The notes under the pieces: model-generated
What the model was told of the DNA's origin: nothing
Database searches by the model: none
The model's input: only the letters and a program-made list of their open reading frames with translations
Translations under genes and position numbers: made by a program
Virus record (IMG/VR): IMGVR_UViG_3300009422_000040
Location: 1 to 25,865 of that record
Direction: 5' to 3' (one strand)
Length of the DNA: 25,865 nucleotides
Source of the DNA: a virus
Shown: piece by piece, positions 1 through 8,237 of the stretch
How the letters are laid out: the number at the start of each line of letters is the position of its first letter
How positions within the stretch are numbered: position 1 is the stretch's first letter

Positions 1-175
1 CCTTTCGCAAACGTAGAAGAACTGTAGTACCCGTTAAATCTATCGCGTCCCAAGTATCACTGTTGTCAGGATCTAAGACAGCGCCAGAGGCAGCAGTGTT
101 TTTATCTTTCAGCGTCAAAGTCAAAGCAGGGAGCGTGTCACCTGTTACAAAGTTTAAAGTTGTTGCATATGCCAT
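1..175 (-). CDS. BppU-like N-terminal domain protein (partial, C-terminus cut off)
   Basis: The visible 58 residues begin MAYATTLNFVTGD and run off the left edge. The pattern of a short polar start, a strand ending LTLKDK, then DLTGTTVLLRLRK resembles the N-terminal beta domain of phage baseplate/tail-fibre proteins of the BppU_N type, which anchors receptor-binding or neck-associated proteins to the virion. The start ATG overlaps the stop of the upstream gene as TAATG, so it is translationally coupled at the end of the head-completion genes. A location at the head-tail junction or tail is inferred from order. The family call rests on a short stretch and could be wrong; the strand and start are well supported. 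Confidence 0.6.
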   Translation of the reverse strand, partial: MAYATTLNFVTGDTLPALTLTLKDKNTAASGAVLDPDNSDTWDAIDLTGTTVLLRLRK

Positions 176-798
176 TAGATAAACGCTCTCTTTTTAACCG
201 TTAATGACCCACCTGAGAATCCATATTTAACCTGCCGTACCGTCCGCCCCACCTCCTTATCGAACAGTTGCTTGTTAACGCCTGCCGAACTTGGATTGCT
301 AAAAGGTTGCCCCGGCATCATCTGTAATCGATAAAGAGCGCCCTGAGCGATAGTTTCTCTGTGCTCTTTACCAACTGAATCTGGAACACTAGTTGATGTT
401 GATGATGGCTTGAGCGAATACAAAACTCTAAAGGTGTCTGCATCTGCCGGAATAGGCGCTATAAAGAAAGACGAGTTATCCCTCTGAGAATAATACCTAG
501 GAGTCCCTCTCTCAGTTTCGTCGCCAAGCCTTTCTAATAACTCGTTATAACTAACTGGTTGTAGTTTTGTTTTGTCTGCATAAATATCAGTGATGTAGTT
601 CATTTCTGTCCCGGAAGGAACAGTTACTTCATATTCATTGAGTCCAGCAATAATAAGTATGCTTTCAGGCTCTGGTATATACACGCCTGTCCGCTTACAA
701 AACTCAATAGCAGAATCCCGAATAGCTCTCTCGATAAGAAAGTCGGGAGCGCCCTGAGTCTCTGGGCGGACGTATAAACTAAAGTCTGAATATTTCAT
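175..798 (-). CDS. phage head-tail adaptor-like protein
   Basis: 207 aa. It starts MKYSDFSLYVRPETQGAPDFL and continues through IERAIRDSAIEFCKRTGVY. A short N-terminal helix, then P-x-APDFLI and a helix carrying EFCKRT, is typical of adaptor (head completion) proteins of SU10/P22-like podoviruses, which form a ring below the portal and join it to the tail. The C-terminal half is polar, ending SLTVKKRAFI. It follows another adaptor-like gene with a TAATG stop/start overlap, and a tail/fibre-type gene follows with the same overlap. Position two genes after the capsid supports a neck role. No enzymatic motif is visible. The function is inferred from family resemblance and gene order. Confidence 0.6.
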   Translation of the reverse strand: MKYSDFSLYVRPETQGAPDFLIERAIRDSAIEFCKRTGVYIPEPESILIIAGLNEYEVTVPSGTEMNYITDIYADKTKLQPVSYNELLERLGDETERGTPRYYSQRDNSSFFIAPIPADADTFRVLYSLKPSSTSTSVPDSVGKEHRETIAQGALYRLQMMPGQPFSNPSSAGVNKQLFDKEVGRTVRQVKYGFSGGSLTVKKRAFI

Positions 799-1478
799 TA
801 GCCACGCCCCAAATTTATATCCGGTGTGCTAGACATTGGCGTTAAAGCGGCATCAACCTGAGTCTTAATTCCTAATGCGCTAGAGAATCCGCTGTAGTGC
901 ATAGCTGCTCGTTGGGAGTTACCCGCGAACTCTGAATCCTTTTGATATGACCTATAGAGGATGTAATCGAGAATAGCGTTTGAATATATGTCATCAACGC
1001 TAATCACTGTTGTGTTGTTAGAGAAGTTGCTAATAACAATATCCGTAGGCGCGGCGCTATACACAATTTCTAAATAATGCGAAGAAGTGCCTTTAGGGTA
1101 GACATAAAAGTGCTTCGGATCTGCCGGGTCAAAAACAAAGTGTTCAATCTTTCTGGTCGCGTCAGCAACAGTTTCGTGCCAGTTAGGAAGCGTCTCATCG
1201 AGTATTTTTCTATCGACCTGGGTAATCGCTCTACCGTTCTGATTACGCACAACATCTATAAGCCTTAGCCCGGTTGTGGGGATGCTTTGTCTACTACCCG
1301 CAACACATTGGTGATTGGCGAGACTTTGCATATTCGCGTCAGGTCTATGCAATATGATTTCTTTTTGAGCGTCATTAAAAAACTTTAAAAGCTCATCATT
1401 TGGGAAACGAACATTACTACTATCTTGCAAGATAATTGATGCACGACCCAGTACGTCTACGACTTTAGTTGTCGCCAT
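798..1478 (-). CDS. phage adaptor-like protein (DUF6682 type)
   Basis: 226 aa starting MATTKVVDVLGRASIILQD. The order of features, VLGRASIILQD then RFPNDELLKFFNDAQKEIILHRPDA and a C-terminal AILDYILYRSYQKDSEFAGN with helices, matches the DUF6682-type phage adaptor family that completes the head below the portal. I chose the ATG at 1478 because GGGAGA lies seven bases upstream. The longer frame to 1496 begins with TTG and has no ribosome site. It overlaps the 3' end of the preceding gene by 14 bases and is followed by a TAATG coupling to the next adaptor-like gene. The two adjacent adaptor-like genes are probably ring and second-ring components; that assignment is inference. Confidence 0.65.
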   Translation of the reverse strand: MATTKVVDVLGRASIILQDSSNVRFPNDELLKFFNDAQKEIILHRPDANMQSLANHQCVAGSRQSIPTTGLRLIDVVRNQNGRAITQVDRKILDETLPNWHETVADATRKIEHFVFDPADPKHFYVYPKGTSSHYLEIVYSAAPTDIVISNFSNNTTVISVDDIYSNAILDYILYRSYQKDSEFAGNSQRAAMHYSGFSSALGIKTQVDAALTPMSSTPDINLGRG

Positions 1479-1734
1479 CGTCAGTCTCCCACTCAATAAT
1501 TTCTAAATCTGGATTCCCAGAAAATAATTCGTTGTAATGAAACTCATTACCCGTAAAGATATTTCTTACAGTCTTCGGCTTTTTAAAATGCGGAGTCTCT
1601 TTTGGCTTGCCGTGTTCGCTGGACAGTTGTTCTATCTGATCTTTAAGTTCAGAAAGCTTTAATCTTCTATCAAGCTTCACATCAAACTTTTCTTGCGCTT
1701 CCGCAAAAACTGCATCTTTTTCAGTCTTAGACAT
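1465..1734 (-). CDS. small phage head-region protein, unknown function
   Basis: 89 aa, charged. The N-terminal part (KFDVKLDRRLKLSELKDQIE, about residues 16-35) looks like a short HeH/SAP-like helix-hairpin-helix seen in small phage proteins coded beside capsid genes; the tail is acidic (EIIEWETDDGDN). AGGA sits eight bases before the ATG. This is the first gene after the intrinsic terminator that ends the capsid transcript, so it is probably expressed by read-through at a lower level. It overlaps the next adaptor gene by 14 bases. A DNA- or capsid-binding role would be a guess; no catalytic residues are seen. Confidence 0.65.
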   Translation of the reverse strand: MSKTEKDAVFAEAQEKFDVKLDRRLKLSELKDQIEQLSSEHGKPKETPHFKKPKTVRNIFTGNEFHYNELFSGNPDLEIIEWETDDGDN

Positions 1735-1745
1735 TTAATTTTCCT

Positions 1746-1780
1746 AAAAAAAGAAAAGGGGAGGAGAGTCCTCCCCCTTC
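1746..1780 (-). terminator. intrinsic terminator after the capsid gene
   Basis: Read on the minus strand, GGGGGAGGA is followed by a short CTC loop, then TCCTCCCC and TTTTCTTTTTTT: a GC-rich stem of eight or more pairs and a U-rich tract. It begins about 15 bases after the capsid stop and ends just before the next gene's ribosome site, so it should terminate most capsid transcripts while allowing some read-through to the adaptor genes. Confidence 0.85.
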
Positions 1781-1794
1781 TTATAAATGGACTG

Positions 1795-2652
1795 TTAAGT
1801 CCACTTACCCACTACAAGAGCGTCTGGTGTTACGACTTTTGAGCCGTACACTTTTAGCCCTCTGACTGAATCGCCAAAGGTTGCTTCCATTCGCACAGTT
1901 TCAGCATTAGTAAACTGAGATGCGAAAGAGATAGCCTTTGGGTGACCAGCTAGAACGTGCGTATAACCGGCGTCACCACCAGATCCCGGTGTCAAAAGCA
2001 TGTTGCTTTGGTAAACGGTGAAGCGGTCAACTATCCCAACCTTTCCGTTTCGCAATGGAGATGTGTCATCACCTGTAAGATAGGCTTGACGCAACTCAGA
2101 CTGCTTTAGCAACGAGACAAACTCAGGAGAAAGAACGATGAATCGACCTTCTTCTGGGATGTTCAGGTTGTCTAGTGCAGTAGACATGCTCAAGATGCTG
2201 GTCAGGATGTTAGTTGCTGATACTGTCACTTGAGACTGAATAGTAGTTGCGCCTGTTACAACGCCTCCAAGCACATCAGTTTCAACTGCAATACGCATAC
2301 CCTCGGCGGCATCATTAGTTGCAGCTTCTAACAGATTTATATCTGATTGAGCTTTCAACACATCATCCACTTTAAAGCTGTAGTACTTAGCTTTATCAAT
2401 TAAAAGCTCAACCTTAGCGGTCTTTAGAACTTCAGTGGTAATCGAGCCTGTGTAGTTATTGATTGCTATCGCTGGGGTTGTACGAATGACAACCTTTTCA
2501 CCGGCACCGCTAATTTCGCCTTCGTAATCATTATTAGATATCTGAGGCAGTACGGACTGACGGTAAAACTTAGATTGTAATAACTTAGAAAAAATTTCTG
2601 GTATGAAATTTACTTCTGAAGTTGTACCTGTAGAAAATTGAGAAAAAGACAT
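1795..2652 (-). CDS. major capsid protein
   Basis: 285 aa. It begins MSFSQFSTGTTSEVNFIPEI. An N-terminal arm, then FIPEIFSKLLQSKFYRQSVLPQ, a central KVDDVLKAQSDINLLEAATNDAA helix and a C-terminal beta-rich part with GDDTSPLRNGKVGIVDRFTVYQSN followed by PKAISFASQF are the usual layout of HK97-fold coat proteins. It is on the short side for the fold. Directly upstream is an acidic scaffold gene and the portal; directly downstream is a strong terminator, as expected for the most highly made structural protein. GAGGA lies ten bases before the ATG. No N-terminal maturation protease gene is visible, so head assembly probably relies on the separate scaffold. Confidence 0.88.
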   Translation of the reverse strand: MSFSQFSTGTTSEVNFIPEIFSKLLQSKFYRQSVLPQISNNDYEGEISGAGEKVVIRTTPAIAINNYTGSITTEVLKTAKVELLIDKAKYYSFKVDDVLKAQSDINLLEAATNDAAEGMRIAVETDVLGGVVTGATTIQSQVTVSATNILTSILSMSTALDNLNIPEEGRFIVLSPEFVSLLKQSELRQAYLTGDDTSPLRNGKVGIVDRFTVYQSNMLLTPGSGGDAGYTHVLAGHPKAISFASQFTNAETVRMEATFGDSVRGLKVYGSKVVTPDALVVGKWT

Positions 2653-2680
2653 GGTTAAAAATCCTCACAAGAGTTTGATT

Positions 2681-3583
2681 TTAACGGCGAATTCTCCCTT
2701 GATTCTGTGCTGATAAAATTTCAACTTGATGCTTCTCGAATTCTTCGTTCGACATCCGTTTGATTTCATCTACAGTCCAAGTTCGTCTTTCGCCAGTTGT
2801 GTTTGCCTTTCGAGCTTTTGGCATCTTCGGTTCTGCAACCGCTTTTGCTCGCTCAAGAGGCGTCTCTTGCGGCGTAGAAGAATTCAGACCTAAGTCCCGC
2901 TTAAACTGCGAAAGAACAGCATTCACATCGTTAGAAGTCCCAGAGTTAACCCATTCCTGTATCACGGGATTCTGACTATCAAGCCAGAGTGACCAGTCTG
3001 ACGTTTGAGTTATTGACTCTACGTCTGGATGAACAGCTTGTATCCGCTCGAAATGAGCGTCTTGTGCTTCATTCTGGGCATCTTCAAATGCCTTTTGTTC
3101 TTGCGCTGCCAAAGTAGCCCTTTGGTTCTGCACTTCTTCTTGCGTCCGGTTCAGTTCGTCCAATACTGGTGCGAAGTCGGGATAATCCTCCCGCAGTTGT
3201 TGCAACCTTTCATTGTCCTTCTGTCCTTCCGCTAGTTGTCCCTGCATATCTTTGAGAGTCTTTGCTAGTTCAGCATTTTGCTGTCTTAGCTCAGAAGCCT
3301 CTTGAGTTGCATGAGTCATCTTCGCCTGAGCACCTTTCATCGCTCGTTCTGCTTTTTCTAAAGCAGTCTCTAATGAAGATTTATCGCCGCTATCTTCTTC
3401 ATCAGTCACCTCTTCCGCCAAGTATTCCGCCGTATCCACAGGTTCTATGGGGGCTTCTTGAAACTCTGTCTCTGGTTCTTGCTGGGTATCCTCTGCCGAG
3501 GGTCCAGCCGCAGCCTTTAACATTTGCTCCATCATTTCTCTGGCTTCTGCTTCTAGTTGCTCCGGGTCATTTCTTCTAGTCAT
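2681..3583 (-). CDS. scaffolding protein
   Basis: 300 aa, very acidic in the first 70 residues, then a long Q/E/K-rich coiled coil (about residues 70-175) and a basic C-terminal helical end containing RRTWTVDEIKRMSNEEFEKH and ending AQNQGRIRR. An acidic and coiled-coil body with a basic coat-binding tail is characteristic of internal phage scaffolds, which direct capsid shell assembly and then leave the prohead. It sits between the portal and capsid genes, the standard place. AGGA is seven bases before the ATG. There is no serine-protease motif, so this is a scaffold only, not a protease-scaffold fusion. Confidence 0.85.
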   Translation of the reverse strand: MTRRNDPEQLEAEAREMMEQMLKAAAGPSAEDTQQEPETEFQEAPIEPVDTAEYLAEEVTDEEDSGDKSSLETALEKAERAMKGAQAKMTHATQEASELRQQNAELAKTLKDMQGQLAEGQKDNERLQQLREDYPDFAPVLDELNRTQEEVQNQRATLAAQEQKAFEDAQNEAQDAHFERIQAVHPDVESITQTSDWSLWLDSQNPVIQEWVNSGTSNDVNAVLSQFKRDLGLNSSTPQETPLERAKAVAEPKMPKARKANTTGERRTWTVDEIKRMSNEEFEKHQVEILSAQNQGRIRR

Positions 3584-3615
3584 AATTTTCCTACGAGTCC
3601 CGCTAAGGATGTTCG

Positions 3616-3789
3616 TTAATCAATTGCGGATAGCCGGTTAGGGGTCCGAGTTTTATCTAGAACGGCTTTCGCCGTATCCTCAAGATCAAGCATGAAGCGA
3701 AGTTCTGAAACTCGCCCTTGCTCAAACCGAAAATTCTTTTCGTCTGCTTGCTCTAATCGCTGTTGAGAGTCTTCTAACCTGTTACGCAA
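3616..3789 (-). CDS. small coiled-coil protein between portal and scaffold
   Basis: 57 aa if started at the TTG that overlaps the portal stop by eight bases. The core, NRLEDSQQRLEQ then RFEQGRVSELRFMLDLED, is a charged helix pair of the kind often found as a small conserved gene between portal and scaffold in phages with this gene order. No ATG occurs near the start: the open frame reaches back to a TTG at 3927 inside the portal gene, and no Shine-Dalgarno sequence is evident at either position. Termination-reinitiation after the portal stop is the simplest explanation. Function is unknown; the exact start is uncertain. Confidence 0.55.
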   Translation of the reverse strand: MRNRLEDSQQRLEQADEKNFRFEQGRVSELRFMLDLEDTAKAVLDKTRTPNRLSAID

Positions 3790-5743
3790 CAGGTCCGAGA
3801 CTAAGTCCCATTGGGTCTGGCTCCTGAGCCATAGGACCGCCTGGGATTGCTCCTGCGAGAGCTTGATTTTGGAGTGCTTGTTCAGCTTGTAATCTCTCTT
3901 CAGACTTAATAACTTCGTCGGGATCAATATCTAATGATTGCGCTATATCGCGTAATAATTGATTCCGGTCTACGAGTGCTGCGTCCATAGGGTTTGATAC
4001 AAGCGACAAGAATTGGAGGAGTCGTTGTGATTGCACTTCCTTTTGTACGAGAGCAGTGCTACCTCTCGGGACGATCTTTAGATCACCCTTGGCTTTTTCA
4101 TTAGTTCCAAACTCCATGTTGAAGTGGAATAAAGCCTCTACCATCGGCTCTAACAAAAAATCATCTATATTCTTAATGGTACTTTTCAACGCCACGTTAG
4201 CGGCGCCCATCAACATAGACATGCCCGTTGCAGTTTTATTTAGGCTTTTGGTTTGTTCGCCATGTGTATAACTTGGCAGAGACGTAGTCTCATCAGCAAA
4301 CCGTCTAAACAATTCAACAATCTGGTTAAGCCCATTAGCGTTAGCTATAGGCTGATACCAGCGAACTGCTGGCATAGATCCGTCACCACCTTCACGCAAC
4401 CAGACGCGCCAAGGATGAATGTCTGTCGGGTCTTCCCCGGCAGCTAACAGATCTGTATTTACTTCAACCATTGGACCTGAACTTAACGCGAGGTTATCTA
4501 TCCAGATTCTGGTTGCGGCATTCATTGTGACTTGAGAGTCACGCATCATCCGGGGAACGCCTGTCCCCCAGAACTGGTGCGGGGAACGCTCATACGGAAA
4601 TATATGGTAAGGAACGTCATAGCCACCGATAGGGTTAAGCATGACCTTTAAAACCTTCCCGCCGCACATCCACACGCAAGATGAGAAGTCTTGCGATTCG
4701 TCAGCATCTTCTGGTAACTCTATGCCATGCTCTTTCATCTCATATCCATCAATGCTGCCCCAGTACTCTAGGACTTCAAATCGGTGAGACTCAGAATTCT
4801 CATGAATGCCAGCAATATTCCTGCGGGTACGCTCATGATTTTCTTCGGTGTGGTTACCGTTGCGGTTGTTCTTTAATAGGTACTTAACCATCGAAGCATC
4901 AAACCCCGGCAAATCCATCAGTGCTCTGAACTGTTTGCGGGTTAATACATGCCGACGAAACAGCCCATCACAATCCCTGAGAGATGTGCAATATGGATCT
5001 GGGTAAAGATCAAAAATTGAAACACTTTCCACCTCTGGCGCAGCCTGCTCTATTTGAGCTAATGCAAAACTTGTTTGCCCTGTTGTGGGGTCGGTTATTT
5101 TTGAATAACTTTGCTTTCGATCAATACGGACAGTGCCTGCCTTAATGGCACCACTTCCGAATATGCAAGCTTCTAGCATGCTTTCTTTGAGCTTCTGCTC
5201 TGCATTAGATTCTTGAAGCTGATCTTGAATGACCGTAGACATCTCTTCGGCTGCTTCACGCGCTATCTTTTTTTCAATACTCAAAAACTCGTCTTCAAGT
5301 TCTTGCATTCGTTGAGCAATCAGATCTTCGTTTTGAGATGGGTCCATGCCACTAGCCATAGCAATCTGCTGCGCGGCAGCTTCTCTGATCTTCATCATTT
5401 CCATTGGATCGATCTGAGGTATAGCTGTTGGCTCTACGGCGAAGTATGCATCGCCGTGTTGGAATAGAAGGTCGATGATTCTGCTGTAAGCAGCCATGAC
5501 TTTAGTGCGGGTGAGTCCGACAAAAACTTTTGATCTAGCGCCAGACTCGTTAAGCCTTGCTAAAACGTCAGGCTCGTACATTCCCTGAAATTGACGCAGA
5601 TCTTTGATCCACTGATTTTCAGTTTCTTTTCTAGCGTCTTTATATTCTTGAAATGTAGATGACAGGCGTGAACCTAAGTTCAGCAACTCTTGCTCTTGCG
5701 TCCCGTCAGACGCTTCTATCACTTCAAACTGGACTTCACTCAT
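3782..5743 (-). CDS. portal protein
   Basis: 653 aa, a large portal of the P22/SU10 podovirus class. An N-terminal helical region (NLGSRLSSTFQEYKDARKE, then RSKVFVGLTRTKVMAAYSRI) leads to a clip/wing region with YWGSIDGYEM and PYHIFPYERSPHQFWGTGVP, then the stem and long helices including SQVTMNAATRIWIDNLALSS and an ATGMSMLMGAANVALKST segment. The dodecameric ring is the DNA entry channel and docks the terminase. Its ATG follows the large-terminase stop without a gap (TAGATG), so the two are coupled. The C-terminal tail is Q/P/G-rich (QALQNQALAGAIPGGP). Length and order with terminase and scaffold make the call firm. Confidence 0.9.
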   Translation of the reverse strand: MSEVQFEVIEASDGTQEQELLNLGSRLSSTFQEYKDARKETENQWIKDLRQFQGMYEPDVLARLNESGARSKVFVGLTRTKVMAAYSRIIDLLFQHGDAYFAVEPTAIPQIDPMEMMKIREAAAQQIAMASGMDPSQNEDLIAQRMQELEDEFLSIEKKIAREAAEEMSTVIQDQLQESNAEQKLKESMLEACIFGSGAIKAGTVRIDRKQSYSKITDPTTGQTSFALAQIEQAAPEVESVSIFDLYPDPYCTSLRDCDGLFRRHVLTRKQFRALMDLPGFDASMVKYLLKNNRNGNHTEENHERTRRNIAGIHENSESHRFEVLEYWGSIDGYEMKEHGIELPEDADESQDFSSCVWMCGGKVLKVMLNPIGGYDVPYHIFPYERSPHQFWGTGVPRMMRDSQVTMNAATRIWIDNLALSSGPMVEVNTDLLAAGEDPTDIHPWRVWLREGGDGSMPAVRWYQPIANANGLNQIVELFRRFADETTSLPSYTHGEQTKSLNKTATGMSMLMGAANVALKSTIKNIDDFLLEPMVEALFHFNMEFGTNEKAKGDLKIVPRGSTALVQKEVQSQRLLQFLSLVSNPMDAALVDRNQLLRDIAQSLDIDPDEVIKSEERLQAEQALQNQALAGAIPGGPMAQEPDPMGLSLGPVA

Positions 5744-7324
5744 CTAATATCCTGCAACCGCATCAATTGATTTGAAGCGTTTTTGAATAATATTTGCCCT
5801 TGGTCGGGGCATTGATGCAAGTCCATGCAAAGCAATAGCAAAAGCCATTACTCGGTCATCATAACACCCTGACTGAGAATTAAAAGACCCTTTATCATCA
5901 ATGACATACGTCCGTAATTCGTTCACAAGCTCTTGATCCGCAATGCCAGATTCACCCTGTCTGAGTATCGCTGCAAGGTTGTCAATAATCAGCGGTTTGG
6001 TTTTTGAAGTGGTAAGAAAGCCTCCGCGTTTTGTTAGCTTGTCACCGTAAGCGTTGTCTACTGAGGACTCTACAAACAGATTGGGATAGCCTATTTCCTG
6101 CATCCTTCTCAACGTAGTCAGTCCGTGGTTGTTACGCTCAACAATGACGTAAGCGTTATTGAATCGCTGACCTAACTCTTTGACTACATTACCCCACTCA
6201 AACGGATCTATATGCCCGTGCCAACAAGCTACTTGCCTGCCTAACGAATCCAGAACTTGAGCGCAGGAGTAGTCTCCGTATGACAGACCCTCCGCCACAT
6301 CCACTCCAATACAATAAGATTCGTCTTGCGATGGTGGATACCACTCCTTGTAAGGACCGTGAGAGTGACTGGACAGTGCGCCGTTTCTGAAGTCCCCACG
6401 GAAGTCATGGGTGTAACACTCTGACTCAGCACTTCTTAACGCGGAGTCTTCAACGAAACATCTACCAGATGTAAGGAAACTTTCTAAAGGGTTGCTTGGA
6501 TACTCTTGTTTGAAAAGGTCAGTCCCACCTAGCTCATCAATTTTTGCGCGGCGGAAACACAACTGGGCATCGCTGAGATTATACATCTGAGCAATCTTGT
6601 ACTCTTCTGGAGTAGCCTCAAAATAAGGGCTTGGCTTCCTTTGGTATTCGGGCATCCAAAACCAAGGGACAAAACAAACTACCCACTCTGTCTCTCCGCG
6701 CAAAGACTTCATGCACTGATCATAGAACCAACCACCAGCACCGTTAGCAGTGGATTCTAGAATTACTTCTGAACCCTGACCACCCACCGTTTGGAGTAAG
6801 CCAGCGACTATGTCCGCTCCCTGCGGATAGAAGGCTACTTCTGATCCGTGGACAAACCTATTGGTCTGACCTCTACCTGTTTGAGTTGACCGGGCTGTAC
6901 CAACTCTGTATCGGGAGTTGAGACCGTCAAATGCAAGCGTCTGCGCGGACTGCGACGAAAGAGGTGGCTTAAAAGCGGGGTGAGGTACATTTTCATAAAA
7001 ATGCTTAACCATGTTAAAGATCGAGTTAGTCGATTCTGCAAGGTGTGATAGGACGAAGGCGTTGGCATTACGGGTTTGAGTGATCCTCCAAAAGTATCGC
7101 CCTTCGACATAGGTGCTAATGCCTACCTGTCGGGCTTTTAAACATAAAGCTCTGATTCGACCAGTCTCTTTAAGCTGGGTTTCTAACTGCTTATGGACGG
7201 CTACCTGCCCAGGATTCAGCACAAAGGGTTTAACCTCACCCTCTTTAGTAATTACTTTAAGAATTTTTTCAGCGTATAACGGGAAATCTGCTTTTAAAAT
7301 TCTAGCGGCGTCTTCAATTTTCAT
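5744..7324 (-). CDS. terL: terminase large subunit (ATPase/nuclease)
   Basis: 526 aa. The ATPase domain has a Walker A-like KARQVGIST (residues 63-71), a Walker B region FVHGSEVAF (157-165) with acidic E162, and a coupling motif LESTANG (189-195). The RNase H-like nuclease domain shows GVDVAEG (D341), VIVERNNHG (E396) and YDDRVMA (D489/D490). It pumps DNA into the prohead through the portal and cuts concatemers. It is coded immediately before the portal and overlaps the upstream HNH-like gene by 11 bases. All expected catalytic acids are present, so it should be active. The small subunit is not adjacent but about 2.8 kb upstream. Confidence 0.93.
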   Translation of the reverse strand: MKIEDAARILKADFPLYAEKILKVITKEGEVKPFVLNPGQVAVHKQLETQLKETGRIRALCLKARQVGISTYVEGRYFWRITQTRNANAFVLSHLAESTNSIFNMVKHFYENVPHPAFKPPLSSQSAQTLAFDGLNSRYRVGTARSTQTGRGQTNRFVHGSEVAFYPQGADIVAGLLQTVGGQGSEVILESTANGAGGWFYDQCMKSLRGETEWVVCFVPWFWMPEYQRKPSPYFEATPEEYKIAQMYNLSDAQLCFRRAKIDELGGTDLFKQEYPSNPLESFLTSGRCFVEDSALRSAESECYTHDFRGDFRNGALSSHSHGPYKEWYPPSQDESYCIGVDVAEGLSYGDYSCAQVLDSLGRQVACWHGHIDPFEWGNVVKELGQRFNNAYVIVERNNHGLTTLRRMQEIGYPNLFVESSVDNAYGDKLTKRGGFLTTSKTKPLIIDNLAAILRQGESGIADQELVNELRTYVIDDKGSFNSQSGCYDDRVMAFAIALHGLASMPRPRANIIQKRFKSIDAVAGY

Positions 7325-7754
7325 TGTTTTTGCATATCGCCTTAGCCCAAAAAATGAGCATTTCAGTGTCTAGGTCATTTCGCATGGTGTTAACGCGGGA
7401 GCAAACCAGCCTTACATTGCTTTTGTCGTATCCAATGTCGTTGTCTATCCGGTCCAATGACGCAGCAAACTCAAAGTTACTTGCGGTGTGGGTCATGTGA
7501 AGCCCGGTCACAGCGCAACTTCCCTTTTGCTCTTCCCAAATCTCAACTGCTTCATCCAGACTTAGAGAGAAGATAAGTCCTTTTTTACGAACGCGAGCTT
7601 TAGCAACTTTGATTCGACTCCTTAAATAGTCAGGAAGGCTGTTCTCATAGCTCTTCTTTACGAGCTTCCATTTGCAACTTTCGCAAAGATCTCGATCAAC
7701 TAAAAGTGATTCTAGAGTGCCGCAGTAGGAGCATTGACGATCTTTATCGTCCAT
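7314..7754 (-). CDS. HNH-like treble-clef protein beside terminase
   Basis: 146 aa. An N-terminal zinc-binding pair CSYC (residues 8-11) and CESC (23-26) precedes a helical linker and a C-terminal module GSCAVTGLHM followed by SLDRIDNDIGYDKSNVRLVC. The latter matches the shape of HNH endonucleases, with SLDRID in the place of the usual catalytic His-x-Asp-His. The active-site His is therefore missing or displaced, and activity is uncertain. HNH proteins next to large terminases often assist DNA cutting during packaging; that role here is inferred from position. GAAGG lies seven bases upstream of the ATG, supporting the 43-base overlap with the preceding DUF5675 gene. Confidence 0.7.
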   Translation of the reverse strand: MDDKDRQCSYCGTLESLLVDRDLCESCKWKLVKKSYENSLPDYLRSRIKVAKARVRKKGLIFSLSLDEAVEIWEEQKGSCAVTGLHMTHTASNFEFAASLDRIDNDIGYDKSNVRLVCSRVNTMRNDLDTEMLIFWAKAICKNNEN

Positions 7755-8113
7755 TCTTTGCCTTCCGTTAGATGCTCAAACAGCGCAACCGCAGCTTTGC
7801 TTTGACTAACAGCAACCGTGTCTCCCATCAACTCACACCCCAAGCCGATACAGCCTTGCACGTCTTTTGAAAAATTCGCGACGTGAATAAGAATATGAGT
7901 CCTGTCCGGGACATCCTTAATATGCCAAGTCTCCCCAAACCTAGGAGAGGTACGCCAGCTCATCTCATACTCCCCCTCCGGGATGCAAGACACGTTTGGC
8001 TTATTGTCCAGCCAAGGACGCTCAACAGTATAAAAAATATCACCTTCCAATCGGATTACGCCTAGAGTCGCGTTGGGGTGGTAGCAAAATCTTTCGAGAA
8101 TAATCTCACCCAT
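7712..8113 (-). CDS. DUF5675 family protein
   Basis: 133 aa from the ATG at 8113 (MGEIILERFCYHPNATLGVI). The signature ERPWLDNKPNVSCIPEGEYE, then ILIHVANFSKDVQGCIGLG, is that of DUF5675, a phage and bacterial family of unknown function. The H-N8-GC arrangement recalls the His/Cys site of YkuD-type L,D-transpeptidases, but homology is not established. The frame is open further upstream to 8191, but that extension overlaps the small upstream gene; the chosen ATG overlaps its stop by eight bases. It has no signal peptide or membrane segment. A cell-wall or lysis-related role is speculation. Confidence 0.72.
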   Translation of the reverse strand: MGEIILERFCYHPNATLGVIRLEGDIFYTVERPWLDNKPNVSCIPEGEYEMSWRTSPRFGETWHIKDVPDRTHILIHVANFSKDVQGCIGLGCELMGDTVAVSQSKAAVALFEHLTEGKEWTIKIVNAPTAAL

Positions 8114-8237
8114 CTGCGGACTTCTTCTTTGCAAAAATCTTGTCGTAGTTATCAGAAAACTTTTTAGTATTTGTAGGGCGGCGTAGATCACCCTTGCTAC
8201 CTAACTTCTCGCGATGGTCGCAACTCTTTTTCTTCAT
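8106..8237 (-). CDS. 43-aa basic phage protein
   Basis: It starts MKKKSCDHREKLGSKGDLRR and ends FAKKKSADG. The gene has an ATGA overlap with the preceding 82-aa gene and overlaps the DUF5675 start by eight bases, leaving no gap, which strongly suggests it is real despite its size. The CDHREKLGSKGDLRRP core is the kind of short conserved peptide found in phage head-module operons. It has a Cys and His near the N-terminus and a lysine-rich C-terminus. Function is unknown; nucleic-acid binding would fit the charge. Confidence 0.6.
   Translation of the reverse strand: MKKKSCDHREKLGSKGDLRRPTNTKKFSDNYDKIFAKKKSADG

Noticed and set aside
3262-3579. 105-aa open frame antisense to the scaffold gene
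   Set aside because: Its composition is the mirror of the acidic coiled-coil gene, there is no ribosome site, and the scaffold frame is well supported.
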